Program-made: the position numbers and the translations under genes
Part shown: positions 27,231-36,013 of the stretch, one piece after another
How the letters are laid out: the number at the start of each line of letters is the position of its first letter
How positions within the stretch are numbered: position 1 is the first letter of the stretch
Notes under the pieces: generated by a model
What the model saw: the letters and a program-made list of their open reading frames with translations, nothing else
Database searches by the model: none
What the model was told of the DNA's origin: nothing
Source: Poriferisodalis sp965215815
GTDB lineage: Bacteria; Actinomycetota; Acidimicrobiia; Acidimicrobiales; Poriferisodalaceae
Assembly (NCBI RefSeq): GCF_965215815.1
Contig: NZ_CBDCEO010000013.1
Span: 1,984,001-2,048,000 of the forward strand
Direction of reading: 5' to 3'
Length of the DNA: 64,000 nt

Positions 27231-28532
27231 TCAAGGGCCGAGAGCGAACAGTGGCACCACGGATACTCCGTCGGGGCGCTCATATGAGTAGCCATCGGCG
27301 CCAGTCACCACGACGAGCTTCGCCGTCCGGCCCATCTTGGCCTCATCCACTTTGCCGTGCGCGGTCAGCAGCGAGCGGGCAGCCTGCTCGATCTGCTCGC
27401 TGCCGCCCAGCTTGACTTCGACTGCGATCCAGCGACCGTCGCCGGCATCGACTATGGCATCGACTTCGCTGCCGGCTGCGTCTCGGAATGCGAACACCTC
27501 GGCATCGGCAGCTTGGGCGTAGATGCGCAGATCCCGAATGACGAGCGATTCGAAGAGAAGGCCGAGCGCCTCGGTGTCAGCCAGTAGGCGCTCGGGCTGG
27601 GTTCGGAGCGCAGCGACAGCCAACGACGGATCCGTGAAGTGATGTCGTGGACTCGACAGCAGCGGCGATCGGGAGCGCAGGTGGGTGGGCCACACCGTCA
27701 GCGGCTCCAGTACATGAAGCCGTTCGAGTGCGTCGAGATAGGCACGAACCGAATGGCGACCGAGCGGAGCGGCAGCGCTGGTTTCGGTGGCCAGCTTGTT
27801 CAGGCTTGCTGCGGTCCCGACGTTGCGTGCCAGCGAGCGCAGCAGCGCCTGCACTCGCACAGGGTCTCGTGCGATACCGTCGACTTGGCGGATGTCAGTA
27901 CGCGCAACGTCCTCGAGGTAGCTCCTCAACGCAGCGATCACGTCTCGTACCGGCATGCTGTCGTCGAGTCCGGGCCAGCCGCCGCGGCACAGCGCATCAA
28001 CCGCTTCAGGCACACCGCGCCCGGTCGGGCCTGCTTCAGCCGCTTCTCCGCGCAAGAGCCCGGCTAATGACACCTCCTGCGTGGACAATCCTCGTTCGGC
28101 GAGCGACATGGTCCGCAGTGCAAGCCGCTGGATTCGCAGCGCTCCTGAGTGTCGGGTGAGGTCATCGGACGGCGTGGCCGAGCCCGTCAGGATGAACTGG
28201 CCTGCCGCAGCGCGGGCGTCGCACGCGCCTCGGACGACACCCCACATCGACGGGACGCGCTGCCATTCGTCGATCAGTCTCGGAGCTGCGCCGTCCAGCA
28301 CTCGGTGGGGTTCGGCTTGGGCCAGCGCAAATGCCGCAGGGTCCTGTTCCAGCAGCGCCTCGCTACGGGCGAAGCGCTTCGCTAGCCACGTTTTGCCACA
28401 GCCCTTCGGCCCTTCAATGAGCAGCGCACGAGATGTTCGCAGTATCCGCGCTGCATTCTGCTCAGCGATGCGTTCGCAGTAGCCCGCAGGCGTCAGGGTT
28501 GATGCTGCCTCGACCGCCTCGCCAGTAGCCAT
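27231..28532 (-). CDS. AAA-family ATPase with DUF4143 domain (second copy in window)
   Basis: A 433-residue protein. Walker A is IEGPKGCGKTW near residue 39-49, Walker B is PRLIDEWQRVP near 84-94, and FILTGSATPSDD near 113-124 fits sensor 1. The C-terminal half is DUF4143-like and ends with GSEVDAIVDAGDGRWIAVEV followed by KLG, a PD-(D/E)XK-like strand pair. It differs from the ATPase at 614-1981 in sequence but has the same plan. Its promoter region carries four phased 23-bp repeats (28540-28625). The enclosing enoyl-CoA hydratase copies suggest it arrived as an insertion. Confidence 0.85.
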   Translation of the reverse strand: MATGEAVEAASTLTPAGYCERIAEQNAARILRTSRALLIEGPKGCGKTWLAKRFARSEALLEQDPAAFALAQAEPHRVLDGAAPRLIDEWQRVPSMWGVVRGACDARAAAGQFILTGSATPSDDLTRHSGALRIQRLALRTMSLAERGLSTQEVSLAGLLRGEAAEAGPTGRGVPEAVDALCRGGWPGLDDSMPVRDVIAALRSYLEDVARTDIRQVDGIARDPVRVQALLRSLARNVGTAASLNKLATETSAAAPLGRHSVRAYLDALERLHVLEPLTVWPTHLRSRSPLLSSPRHHFTDPSLAVAALRTQPERLLADTEALGLLFESLVIRDLRIYAQAADAEVFAFRDAAGSEVDAIVDAGDGRWIAVEVKLGGSEQIEQAARSLLTAHGKVDEAKMGRTAKLVVVTGADGYSYERPDGVSVVPLFALGP

Positions 28533-28539
28533 AGGGCGA

Positions 28540-28625
28540 AATCTACCATTTTCGAGGATGTAGATCTACCAAATCAGATAAAACGGATCTACCAAATCAG
28601 ATTGATTTGATCTACCAGATCTGAT
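28540..28625. repeat. Phased 23-bp direct repeats (putative operator)
   Basis: The motif gatctaccaaatcagat starts at 28563 and again at 28586, and gatctaccagatctgat starts at 28609: a spacing of exactly 23 bp each time. A weaker copy (aatctaccattttcgag) sits one more 23-bp step upstream at 28540. The block is AT-rich against GC-rich surroundings and ends 7 bp before the ATPase start at 28532. It is therefore a probable multi-site operator for the divergent genes, with sites on about the same DNA face. Confidence 0.6.
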
Positions 28626-28751
28626 TACGAAGAGTGGAGTGCTGAAAAGGAAACGCTCGACATCCTGCTCGACGCTGACCTCATGGGGTCGCTGCGTGTC
28701 TTGCAGCAGGACACGGCCGAAGGCAAGACGCTTCCCTTGCGCTGGGCAAGG

Positions 28752-29543
28752 ATGGGCGGCATGAGCTTGTTGCCGTTTGAGTTGCCGGAATTGGAGACCA
28801 TCGAGCTGGAGCCTGACGGCGAGACGCTGCGGGTCTGGCTGAACCGGCCCGAGTCGCGCAATGCGCATGACCAGCGGATGATTCGCGAGGTCGGGGATCT
28901 GTTCCTGGCTTTGAACGGGCAGACCCAGTACCGGGTTGCGGTGCTTGCCGGGAGGGGGCATTCGTTTTGCGCAGGGGCGGATCGCAAGGAGCAGCCGCCT
29001 GCCGCGGTGAACGATCGCGAGGCTCGGTACATCAGTCAGTTGGGCCGGCGGGCGGCTCGAGCCATCGAAGACTGCGAAGTGGTCACCATCGCCCGGGTGC
29101 ACGGCCACGCCATTGGGGGCGGGTGTTGCTTCGCCACCAGCTGCGACTTCCGGATCACGGCGGCAGACGCGCTCTGGTACGTCCCCGAGGTCGAGCTTGG
29201 CGTGCCCCTGCCTTGGGGCGCGACGCCGCGGCTGATCGCCGAGATCGGGATGTCGCGCGCCCGCCAATTCGTTATGACCAGCGAGCGCATCGACGGCCGG
29301 CGGGCGACCGAGTGGGGATTGGCCCACGAGGTGTGTGACGGCAAGGAAGCACTCGACGCTGCTGTCGAGCGCTGGGTGGCACGCCTGCTGGACCTTCCGT
29401 CGCTGTCAGTGCAGATGGCCAAGCACCAACTGCGTGGCTACGCCCAGATCACACGACTTGGCGACTTGTCAGAATTCGACGGCGATGCGTCAGCCCGGTC
29501 GATCCAAAGCGAGGACGCACAAGCCCGCTTCGGCACGTTCTAA
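28752..29543 (+). CDS. Enoyl-CoA hydratase/isomerase family protein
   Basis: A 263-residue crotonase-fold protein from the ATG at 28752; 28761 is also possible. RVWLNRPESRNAHDQRMI is the substrate-binding N-terminal strand. HSFCAGADRK and HGHAIGGGCCFATSCDFRI supply the two oxyanion-hole loops. VPEVELGVPLPWGATPRL follows, with a glutamate in the catalytic position of hydratases (PEVELG). It adds water to, or isomerises, enoyl-CoA thioesters. The C-terminus SARSIQSEDAQARFGTF is shared with the truncated copy at 26752. Confidence 0.85.
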   Translation: MGGMSLLPFELPELETIELEPDGETLRVWLNRPESRNAHDQRMIREVGDLFLALNGQTQYRVAVLAGRGHSFCAGADRKEQPPAAVNDREARYISQLGRRAARAIEDCEVVTIARVHGHAIGGGCCFATSCDFRITAADALWYVPEVELGVPLPWGATPRLIAEIGMSRARQFVMTSERIDGRRATEWGLAHEVCDGKEALDAAVERWVARLLDLPSLSVQMAKHQLRGYAQITRLGDLSEFDGDASARSIQSEDAQARFGTF

Positions 29544-29604
29544 GCGTGACTTCGCCGGTCAGGACAGCCGCTCCGACGCAATCGACCAAGAGATTCGATC
29601 TCAC

Positions 29605-30654
29605 TCAGTCGAAGGCCGGCATCACCTGGTCGTGGATGAGCTGCAGTTGGCCCGCGACATCGGGGACCTCGATGTCTCGTTCGGTGAAGGCGTTCAGCAG
29701 GAACGAGTCCGTGATACAGGCGACGAAGTGGTTGACCCCGCTCGGCTCGATCTCCGACTTGATCTTGTCGACCACCTCCTCGGGGGTGCCCGCCACCGAG
29801 AGCTTCTCGGCGATGTCGGGCGTCATGGCGTCGATCGCTCCCTGGACGTCTCCGTCTCCGAAGGCGTCGAGAATGGGCTGAACGTCGGCCTGCGAGACGC
29901 CGTGCCGCTCCATCTGTTCGACCGCCATGGCCGGGATGTAGAACGCTCCGATGGTTTGGGCGGCGGCCTTGGCCTTCTCCGAGTCAGGCCCGATGGCGAA
30001 CACGTTCCAGACCGCAATGTCCAGGTTCCGCCAGTTGCGCCCAGCCCGCTCCGCGCCAATTCTCAGGTGCTCCACCATGTAGTCGCACGCCTCTTTGGAG
30101 TATTGGGCGAAAGCGTGGGTGCCGTCGGAGAGCTCACCCGCCGCCTCGAAGGACCTTGGACCGCGCAAGGCACCGATCAGCAGCGGAAGTTTCTCCTGCA
30201 CCGGACGGGCGAATGTGAACAGCCCGTCGTATTTGTAGAACTCACCCTCGAAGGTCAGCGCTCCGGTGTCGAGGAAGGTGCGCATTACTTCGTGCGCCTC
30301 CTTGACCCGAGACAGCGTCTTGATGCCAGTCCAGTCCAACCCGTACTGGGCGAGCAGGCTGAAGTTCCCAATGGAGATGACGCATTCGGCACGACCACCG
30401 GTCAACTCGTCGAGCGTCGCGACCGCCTGGGCGACTTGGGTCGGCTCGCGCAAGGCGATCGGGGCCAAGCTCGGACCCAGACGGATTTGCTCGGTCGAAG
30501 ACGCCGCGGCTGCGAACAGCACATAGAGGTCCTTGTGCCAGGTCTCGTCTGCTGCGTAGCACCCGTAGAAGCCGAGTTCGTCAGCCAACTTGATGTGTTC
30601 TATAGACTCCTGTAGCGGGTAGTCGGGCAGTGTTACGAAACTGAACTTCATCAT
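29605..30654 (-). CDS. LLM-class (luciferase-like, F420-type) oxidoreductase
   Basis: A 349-residue TIM-barrel oxidoreductase. MKFSFVTLPDYPLQESIEHI begins the first strand, LGFYGCYAADETWHKDLYVL is the second, and RLGPSLAPIALREPTQVAQA and ECVISIGNF follow the pattern of F420-dependent methylenetetrahydromethanopterin-reductase-like enzymes. EEVVDKIKSEIEPSGVNHFV is the usual C-terminal strand. The cofactor could be F420H2 or FMN; actinobacterial members are mostly F420-linked. An IS3 transposase fragment abuts its start. Substrate unknown. Confidence 0.82.
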   Translation of the reverse strand: MMKFSFVTLPDYPLQESIEHIKLADELGFYGCYAADETWHKDLYVLFAAAASSTEQIRLGPSLAPIALREPTQVAQAVATLDELTGGRAECVISIGNFSLLAQYGLDWTGIKTLSRVKEAHEVMRTFLDTGALTFEGEFYKYDGLFTFARPVQEKLPLLIGALRGPRSFEAAGELSDGTHAFAQYSKEACDYMVEHLRIGAERAGRNWRNLDIAVWNVFAIGPDSEKAKAAAQTIGAFYIPAMAVEQMERHGVSQADVQPILDAFGDGDVQGAIDAMTPDIAEKLSVAGTPEEVVDKIKSEIEPSGVNHFVACITDSFLLNAFTERDIEVPDVAGQLQLIHDQVMPAFD

Positions 30655-30787
30655 TGCTCCTTAGCCCAGATGCACCGGTATCGGCTTCCCCCCAAATTGT
30701 GGAGGGCTGGCCAGTTGGTGTTGGCTAATTCGTAGTCGGTCGGGCCGATGCTGTCGAGGGCGCTGTGCAAGCGGCGGGCGTCGATCT
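30652..30787 (-). pseudogene. IS3-family transposase C-terminal remnant
   Basis: Read leftward, the sequence gives IDARRLHSALDSIGPTDYEL followed by ANTNWPALHNLGG. This is the characteristic C-terminus of IS3-family OrfB (Y-N-x-x-R-x-H-S-A-L-x-x-x-x-P-x-x-Y-E). Only about 45 codons remain; the DDE catalytic core is missing. The terminal codons run into the start of the monooxygenase gene at 30654. No inverted repeat is visible, so the element is an old fragment. Confidence 0.7.
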
Positions 30788-30797
30788 CGTCACAGCG

Positions 30798-31628
30798 TCA
30801 GCTGCGGACGTCGATCTTCGCGAACGCCTTCTTCATGGCCTGGTAGCCCTCGACCGCACGCGGGATGCCGCCGTAGATGGTCATCTGCACCATGATCTCC
30901 TCGATCTCGGTGCGCGACAGTCCGTGGTTGAGGCCGGCTGGAACGTGGAATGCCAGCTCATCGGTGCGGCTCAACACCGTCAGGATCGAGATGACGACAA
31001 TGCTGCGATCGCGCCGCGACAGCTCTTGTCGTGACCAGAGATCCCCGAACGCCCAGTGATAGGCGATGCGCCCGACTTCGCCGAGGTGTTCGACGAGGCG
31101 TGCCATGTCCTGCGTTGGGTCGCTCGAAGCACGGCCCGCCGTGAGTGTCTGGCGCACCTCGACCGCACGTCGCTCCCGCTCGTCGTCGTCAAGTTCGGCG
31201 CCACCCGAACGCTCGGGCAGCCGCTCGACGCCGTCGAGCGTCCGGAACCGGTCGTCTACGACCCGCGATGCCGCCATGGCCATCGGAAATCCGGCGTAGG
31301 CGGCCACCTGGATCAAGATCTCCTCGATCTCGGTGCGAGTCAGGCCGTGGTTCAGCCCGACTTCGGCATGCAGCGACAACTCTTCGCTGGAGCCGATGGT
31401 GGCAAGGACGGTGATGACGATGAGGCTGCGGTCTCGTCGCGACAGCTGCGTCCGCGACCACACGTCGCCCATCACCACGTCAAAGGCGAAGGTGCCCAGC
31501 GCTCCCAGACGCCGAGTCATCGAACGTTGTGCGCGTTCAGCATCTACCTCACCGTTGGTGAAGCGCTCGAACACCTCGAGTGCAGCAGCTCGTCTCTCAG
31601 CGTGCGTGCGTGACCCCGTTGTCGTCAT
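30798..31628 (-). CDS. Tandem carboxymuconolactone decarboxylase-domain protein
   Basis: A 276-residue protein from the ATG at 31628. It has two carboxymuconolactone-decarboxylase-like domains. The first (about residues 25-125) contains LSLHAEVGLNHGLTRTEIEE and ILIQVAAYAGFP. The second (170-270) contains LAFHVPAGLNHGLSRTEIEE and IMVQMTIYGGIP. The near-identical segments show an internal duplication. Family members decarboxylate lactones in aromatic breakdown or act as AhpD-like peroxidases. The CxxC of AhpD is absent here, so a decarboxylase-type role is more likely. No other aromatic pathway gene is adjacent. Confidence 0.82.
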   Translation of the reverse strand: MTTTGSRTHAERRAAALEVFERFTNGEVDAERAQRSMTRRLGALGTFAFDVVMGDVWSRTQLSRRDRSLIVITVLATIGSSEELSLHAEVGLNHGLTRTEIEEILIQVAAYAGFPMAMAASRVVDDRFRTLDGVERLPERSGGAELDDDERERRAVEVRQTLTAGRASSDPTQDMARLVEHLGEVGRIAYHWAFGDLWSRQELSRRDRSIVVISILTVLSRTDELAFHVPAGLNHGLSRTEIEEIMVQMTIYGGIPRAVEGYQAMKKAFAKIDVRS

Positions 31629-31753
31629 CCTGATCTCCCTGTGCCGGTTCGTCCGCGTTTCGGCGCCTGCCATCATCGCCGCGATCGGCCAGGTCGTGCC
31701 ACGCAGCGGCGGCACGCCCCAACAAGAACTTGGCGCTGCATCGACCGGACGGG

Positions 31754-32518
31754 CTACAGCTCGCCAGGCTCCTTGCCGGGCAGGTAGGTGACCGGCAGGT
31801 TCGTGATGCGGCGCACACGCGACGGCAGGTCGGCTCCCACCAGGCGCGAGGCCCCCGCGGGAAGCGTGGACAGGATGATGCCGTCGAAGCTGGAGCGCGA
31901 CAGCACTGCTTGGATCGCACGCAGCGGGTCGGGGTCGCCGAGCTCGCCGCTTGCTGCGTACGACGCTGCAGCGATCTTCGCCAACTGCGCGTCGAGACGC
32001 TTCTGTGCCTGCTCCATGCCGAGCGTGTCCGGCCCCAGGAAATCGGCTGCCGGCACATGCTCGGAGGGGATGCCGGTGACCGGATCGGCCGCGAGCATCG
32101 ACAGCCGTCGTGCCCGTGCGTAGCTCTTCGAATGCGTCATCGGCACGAGCAGGTGGAATTCGCATGCTCCGTGCGAGTTCAGCCGGTCGATCTCAGCCAC
32201 GACCTCGCCGGTGCCCAACGTTTGGTTGGCAACGATGAGCCACCGCGTCACCTCTACATCGGGAGCGCCCGGCGTCAGGCCCGGTCGCATGCGGTCGACT
32301 TGGAACGCCATGCTCAGCTTGATCCGGTAGAGGGCGATCTCGCCCTCCACGATCATCACGTCGCGATCTTCCACGTGTGCCACCGACAGATCGCGGATCG
32401 TCTTGGTGGCCTCGGCGACTCCCCGACGCGCCGCGTCTTCCCAAGAGATCCGGCTTGCCGCGACCAGCGTGATGACTTTCTCGACAGCGTTGTGATTGCG
32501 CTGAGGTGATTCGTTCAA
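31754..32518 (-). CDS. Dodecin domain fused to a Usp-like domain
   Basis: About 254 residues from a TTG at 32518. Residues 15-80 are dodecin-like (VEKVITLVAASRISWEDAAR, then GVAEATKTIRDLSVAHVEDR), matching the separate dodecin at 32720. Dodecins form 12-subunit flavin-storing shells. Residues ~85-254 are a Usp/PAS-free alpha-beta domain (WLIVANQTLGTGEVVAEIDR; GDPDPLRAIQAVLSRSSFDG; IILSTLPAGASRLVGADLPS), as found in actinobacterial stress proteins and at the C-terminus of some permeases. This fusion would put a universal-stress-type domain on a flavin shell. The start codon is uncertain. Confidence 0.7.
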   Translation of the reverse strand: MNESPQRNHNAVEKVITLVAASRISWEDAARRGVAEATKTIRDLSVAHVEDRDVMIVEGEIALYRIKLSMAFQVDRMRPGLTPGAPDVEVTRWLIVANQTLGTGEVVAEIDRLNSHGACEFHLLVPMTHSKSYARARRLSMLAADPVTGIPSEHVPAADFLGPDTLGMEQAQKRLDAQLAKIAAASYAASGELGDPDPLRAIQAVLSRSSFDGIILSTLPAGASRLVGADLPSRVRRITNLPVTYLPGKEPGEL

Positions 32519-32719
32519 GATGCGGACCTGTTCGGTGTGCGGCTTGTTCCTGCGAGCGGGAAGCGATGCGCTTCGGTGGGGCAGACTGTAGGGCACACCG
32601 CGTTCCTGCGGCACAATGCGCACCTGCGGTGTGCTGAAGTGGCAGTAGCGACCTCGGGCGTCAAGTCCGACGGCCTGGCAACAGGTTGGGTCGGGATGTC
32701 GGACATCAAGGAGAAACCA

Positions 32720-32929
32720 ATGAGCAGCGTCTACAACGTGATCGAGCTGATCGGGACCAGCGACGAGTCGTGGGAAAAGGCCACGCAGAACGCGATTTCC
32801 GAGGCCTCCAAGACCTTGCGAGATCTCCGGGTCGCAGAGGTCGTCGAGCAAGACGTGGTGATCGAGGGCGGCGCAATCTCAGCGTTCCGTACCAAGGTCC
32901 GGCTGTCGTTCAAGCACGAGTCGCCTTGA
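32720..32929 (+). CDS. Dodecin (flavin-storage protein)
   Basis: A 69-residue protein from the ATG at 32720, with an aaggag ribosome site at 32708-32713. The strand MSSVYNVIELIGTSDESWEK, helix AISEASKTLRDLR, and strands VVIEGGAISAFRTKVRLSFK are the whole dodecin fold; length is standard. Dodecins assemble as dodecamers that bind FMN, riboflavin or lumichrome. It is divergent from the dodecin-Usp fusion gene, with about 200 bp of shared upstream region. Confidence 0.85.
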   Translation: MSSVYNVIELIGTSDESWEKATQNAISEASKTLRDLRVAEVVEQDVVIEGGAISAFRTKVRLSFKHESP

Positions 32930-33029
32930 GCCACAACACCTCCACCACGTCGAACTTGGCGCGCAGCCCCAAGAAAGCGCGCGGGCAGGGCGCGCCAGGG
33001 CGATTGCCGAGCGAGCGCCCGACCACTCG

Positions 33030-35462
33030 ATGACCGCGCGCGGCCTCGGCGGCATCCGCGTCGTCGAGCTGGGGCAGATGGTGGCGGCGCCCTGGACCGC
33101 GAAGCTGCTCGCCGATCTCGGAGCCGACGTCATCAAGGTGGAGCCGCCCCACGGCGACCCCGCTCGCCGCCGTGGGCCGTACCGCCCCCACGCGAGCGAT
33201 CAAGGTGACATCGGCGGGTTGTTCGCAGCAATCAATACGAACAAGCGCAGTGTGGTTGCAGACCTCTCTCATACCGACAGCCGCTCGACGCTCGACAGAT
33301 TGCTTGCAAACGCAGACCTGTTCATCCACGACCTAGCCCCGCGCGCAGCAGCAGAGCTCGACCTGATGCCAGAGTCGCTGCGGGCACAGCATCCGTCGCT
33401 GGTGACGACGTCGATAACGCCATTCGGGCAGACCGGGCCGTATGCCGACTGGCGGGCCGAAGAACTGCAGGTCGTCCACGGCGGCGGCTGGGGCTGGCTC
33501 GCTCCCGGCTGCGTCCAGGATCCTGAGTTGCCCCCGCTCAAACCACACGGCCACCAGGCAGCGTTCCAGTCCGGTTTCGCCGCAGCCTGCGCCTCGCTTG
33601 CGGCCGTTGACCGGGCTCAACGCACCGGACACGGCGAGCACATCGACTTCGCCCAGATGTCCTACGTCGTCGGCATGCTGGAAGCGGCATTCATCATCTG
33701 GTCCTACACGGGCGAGATCCCCAGCCGTCTGGGCGCCCGCATCCTCAACCCGTGGCGGATGTTGCCAGCCACCGATGGCCACATCTTCATCGTGTGTGTC
33801 GAAGCCGATCAGTGGGAACGGCTGAAGGACTTCATGGGCCGTCCCGAGTGGGCCGACATGGAGATCTTCGACACGATCGAGAGCCGCTACGAGAACGAAG
33901 ACCTGCTGCACATGTGGCTGGGGGAGTGGATCGCCGACCAGTCAGTGATGGAGCTGTTCCATCGGGGCCAGGCAGAGCGCCTGGCGTTCGCGCCCGTGAA
34001 CACGGTCTCGCAGATGGCCGCCGATCCGCACCTGGCCGCCCGCGATTTCCTCGTGACCTACGACCAGCCCGGTCTCGGGACGATCACGGTGCCCGGCGCG
34101 CCGTCGCGGCTCACCAATCCGTGGTGGTCGATTCGGCGTCCGGCTCCAGCGCTCGGCGAGCATGACGGCGACGGGTTCGCTGCGAACGGGCGTGACGACA
34201 CGACTGCAGCAGCGGTTCGAGCCGATGGCGCCCCAGCGACTGGCACCTCGGCGTCCGGCCGTCCGCTCGAGGGTGTCACGGTCGCGGACTTCAGCTGGGT
34301 GTGGGCGGGGCCATATTGCACGCTGCACCTGGCGCATCTGGGCGCGACCGTGATCAAGATCGAGTCGTCGGCCCGGCCGGACCTGGGTCGCCGACTCCCG
34401 ACCTACTCGGTGCATCACGAACCGACGCTCGACACCAACGGCTATTTCAACCAGTACGGCCAGGGCAAGAAGAGCATCACCATCGACATGGGCACCGCCG
34501 AGGGTCAGGCGCTGGCAAAGCGCTTCGCGCTGAGGTGCGACCTCGTCGTGTCGAACTACGCAACCGGCGTCATGGACGGATGGGGCCTGGGTTACGAGGA
34601 GCTTGCGGCGGAACGTCCGGACGTGATCGTGGGTGCCGTCAGCGGCTACGGGCATCACGGGCCGTACAAGTCGTACATGGGCTATGGACCCACGACCGGG
34701 CCGCTGTCTGGCTTGGCGTCGATGACCGGCTATCCCGGCGGAAGCGCTGAGGAGTTAGGGGTGTCGCTCGGTGACCCAGCGGCGGGCATTGCCACGGCGT
34801 ATGCGCTGGTGGCCGCGCTGGTGGCGCGGCGGCGCACGGGCGAAGGCCAGTTCATCGACACCTCCATGTGGGAGGCGACTACGGCATGCACCGCCGAGGG
34901 CTGGATGGAATGGGTGCTGTGCGGAGAACAGCCCGAGCCGATGGGCAACTTGGATCCGCTGTGGTCGCCGCACAACCTGTACCGGTGCGCCGGCGACGAC
35001 GACTGGGTTGCCATCTGCTGTGTCGACGAGACCGAGTGGGCGGCGCTGGCAACCCTCACGGGCATCGACCCCGCCGACGAACGCTTCGCAGCAGTAGCCG
35101 ATCGCAAGGCCAACGAGGCCGAGCTCGACAAGCTCATCGGCGCCTGGACCCGCGAGCGTGACCAGTGGGACGTCACCGAGCTGCTGCAGGCTGCTGGCGT
35201 GCCAGCGTTTCCTTCACTCAGCGTCCGTTCGCTCGAAGAGAACCCGCACCTAGCGGCACGTGGCCTCATCGAACGCCTGGCTCATCCCGCTGTCGGCCAG
35301 ATGAGCCACGTCGGCATCCCGTGGCGCCTGACCGAGGGCACGAACGGAGTGCGAACACCGGCGCCAACACTGGGTCAGCACACCCGCGAGATTCTCACTG
35401 AAGTACTCGGCCTCAGCCTCGCCGAGATCGATTCCCTTGCGAAGGCGGGCGCTTTGCGCTAA
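33030..35462 (+). CDS. Double CaiB/BaiF CoA-transferase
   Basis: An 810-residue protein made of two class III CoA-transferase units. The first (about 1-385) starts GLGGIRVVELGQMVAAPWTA. The second (about 408-810) starts RPLEGVTVADFSWVWAGPYC. Each has the family start V-x-E-L/D-F-x-x-x-x-A-G/P-x, the strand LADLGADVIKVEPP or LAHLGATVIKIES, and a YAxxxALxAR-type helix. Separate CaiB proteins work as interlocked dimers, so this is a fused dimer. They move CoA between acyl groups in fatty, bile-acid, carnitine or toluene catabolism. The ATG at 33030 follows the dodecin gene by 100 bp. Substrate unknown. Confidence 0.87.
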   Translation: MTARGLGGIRVVELGQMVAAPWTAKLLADLGADVIKVEPPHGDPARRRGPYRPHASDQGDIGGLFAAINTNKRSVVADLSHTDSRSTLDRLLANADLFIHDLAPRAAAELDLMPESLRAQHPSLVTTSITPFGQTGPYADWRAEELQVVHGGGWGWLAPGCVQDPELPPLKPHGHQAAFQSGFAAACASLAAVDRAQRTGHGEHIDFAQMSYVVGMLEAAFIIWSYTGEIPSRLGARILNPWRMLPATDGHIFIVCVEADQWERLKDFMGRPEWADMEIFDTIESRYENEDLLHMWLGEWIADQSVMELFHRGQAERLAFAPVNTVSQMAADPHLAARDFLVTYDQPGLGTITVPGAPSRLTNPWWSIRRPAPALGEHDGDGFAANGRDDTTAAAVRADGAPATGTSASGRPLEGVTVADFSWVWAGPYCTLHLAHLGATVIKIESSARPDLGRRLPTYSVHHEPTLDTNGYFNQYGQGKKSITIDMGTAEGQALAKRFALRCDLVVSNYATGVMDGWGLGYEELAAERPDVIVGAVSGYGHHGPYKSYMGYGPTTGPLSGLASMTGYPGGSAEELGVSLGDPAAGIATAYALVAALVARRRTGEGQFIDTSMWEATTACTAEGWMEWVLCGEQPEPMGNLDPLWSPHNLYRCAGDDDWVAICCVDETEWAALATLTGIDPADERFAAVADRKANEAELDKLIGAWTRERDQWDVTELLQAAGVPAFPSLSVRSLEENPHLAARGLIERLAHPAVGQMSHVGIPWRLTEGTNGVRTPAPTLGQHTREILTEVLGLSLAEIDSLAKAGALR

Positions 35463-35508
35463 AGGCCTGCTGCAACCTATTGCTCCGAGCGGTTCGCGTA
35501 CTGCTGCA

Positions 35509-35540
35509 AACGCTATTGAGCAAGATTGCTCAATAGCGTT
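35509..35540. terminator. Perfect 14-bp hairpin after the double CaiB gene
   Basis: aacgctattgagca-agat-tgctcaatagcgtt is a perfect 14-bp inverted repeat with a 4-nt loop, 47 bp after the CaiB stop. It is AT-rich compared with the surroundings and has no T-tract. It could be a factor-assisted terminator or the remnant of a mobile-element end. It lies in a stretch (35463-36057) with no intact gene. Confidence 0.45.
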
Positions 35541-35600
35541 CGTTCGCGATATTCAGAGTGCACAAGTCTTGAAATTTAGAGTCTGTAAGTGCGGCAGGTC

Positions 35601-36013
35601 TCGGCCAATCCGGCGACGAGCAGTCGATACCTGCGGACGATCGGTATCGGGCCATCCTCACGGGGTTGACCGACGGTGCCGAGTACACGGTGCGGGTCAT
35701 CGCCGCGAACTCCAGCGGCGACAGCGGCCCCTCCAATGAGGCGACCAGCACACCGCAGTCAACCCCGGGCCCGACACGGCCAAGGCCACCACGCCGGCCA
35801 CGCGCGGTAATCGACAGCCTGGACGTTCGGGCTGCAACAACCGGCCGTCAGCAGCGGGAATCCAGTCGACCATGGCCATGTGAGCCGGATCACGAAGTAG
35901 CGGCAGACCTGATCGCCACTGCAATGGCGCGGGGCGGCAGCGTGCTATTCGTAGCCCAGAAGCGGGCGACCATAGATGCTGTGGCCAAGGGGTTGACCGG
36001 GGCGACTCCGTGA
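35601..36013 (+). pseudogene. Chimeric gene debris: FN3 fragment joined to helicase fragment
   Basis: The frame through 35666-36013 begins with a fibronectin type III C-terminal half (RYRAILTGLTDGAEYTVRVI, then ANSSGDSGPSNEATS). The upstream part of that domain is readable from about 35601 (DEQSIPADD). It then passes through a proline/arginine-rich stretch with no known fold. It ends with ADLIATAMARGGSVLFVAQK followed by RATIDAVAKGL, which matches the region after the Walker A in DUF4011/superfamily 1 helicases. These parts do not belong together, so this is joined debris of two genes, in an otherwise gene-free 595-bp gap. Confidence 0.5.
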
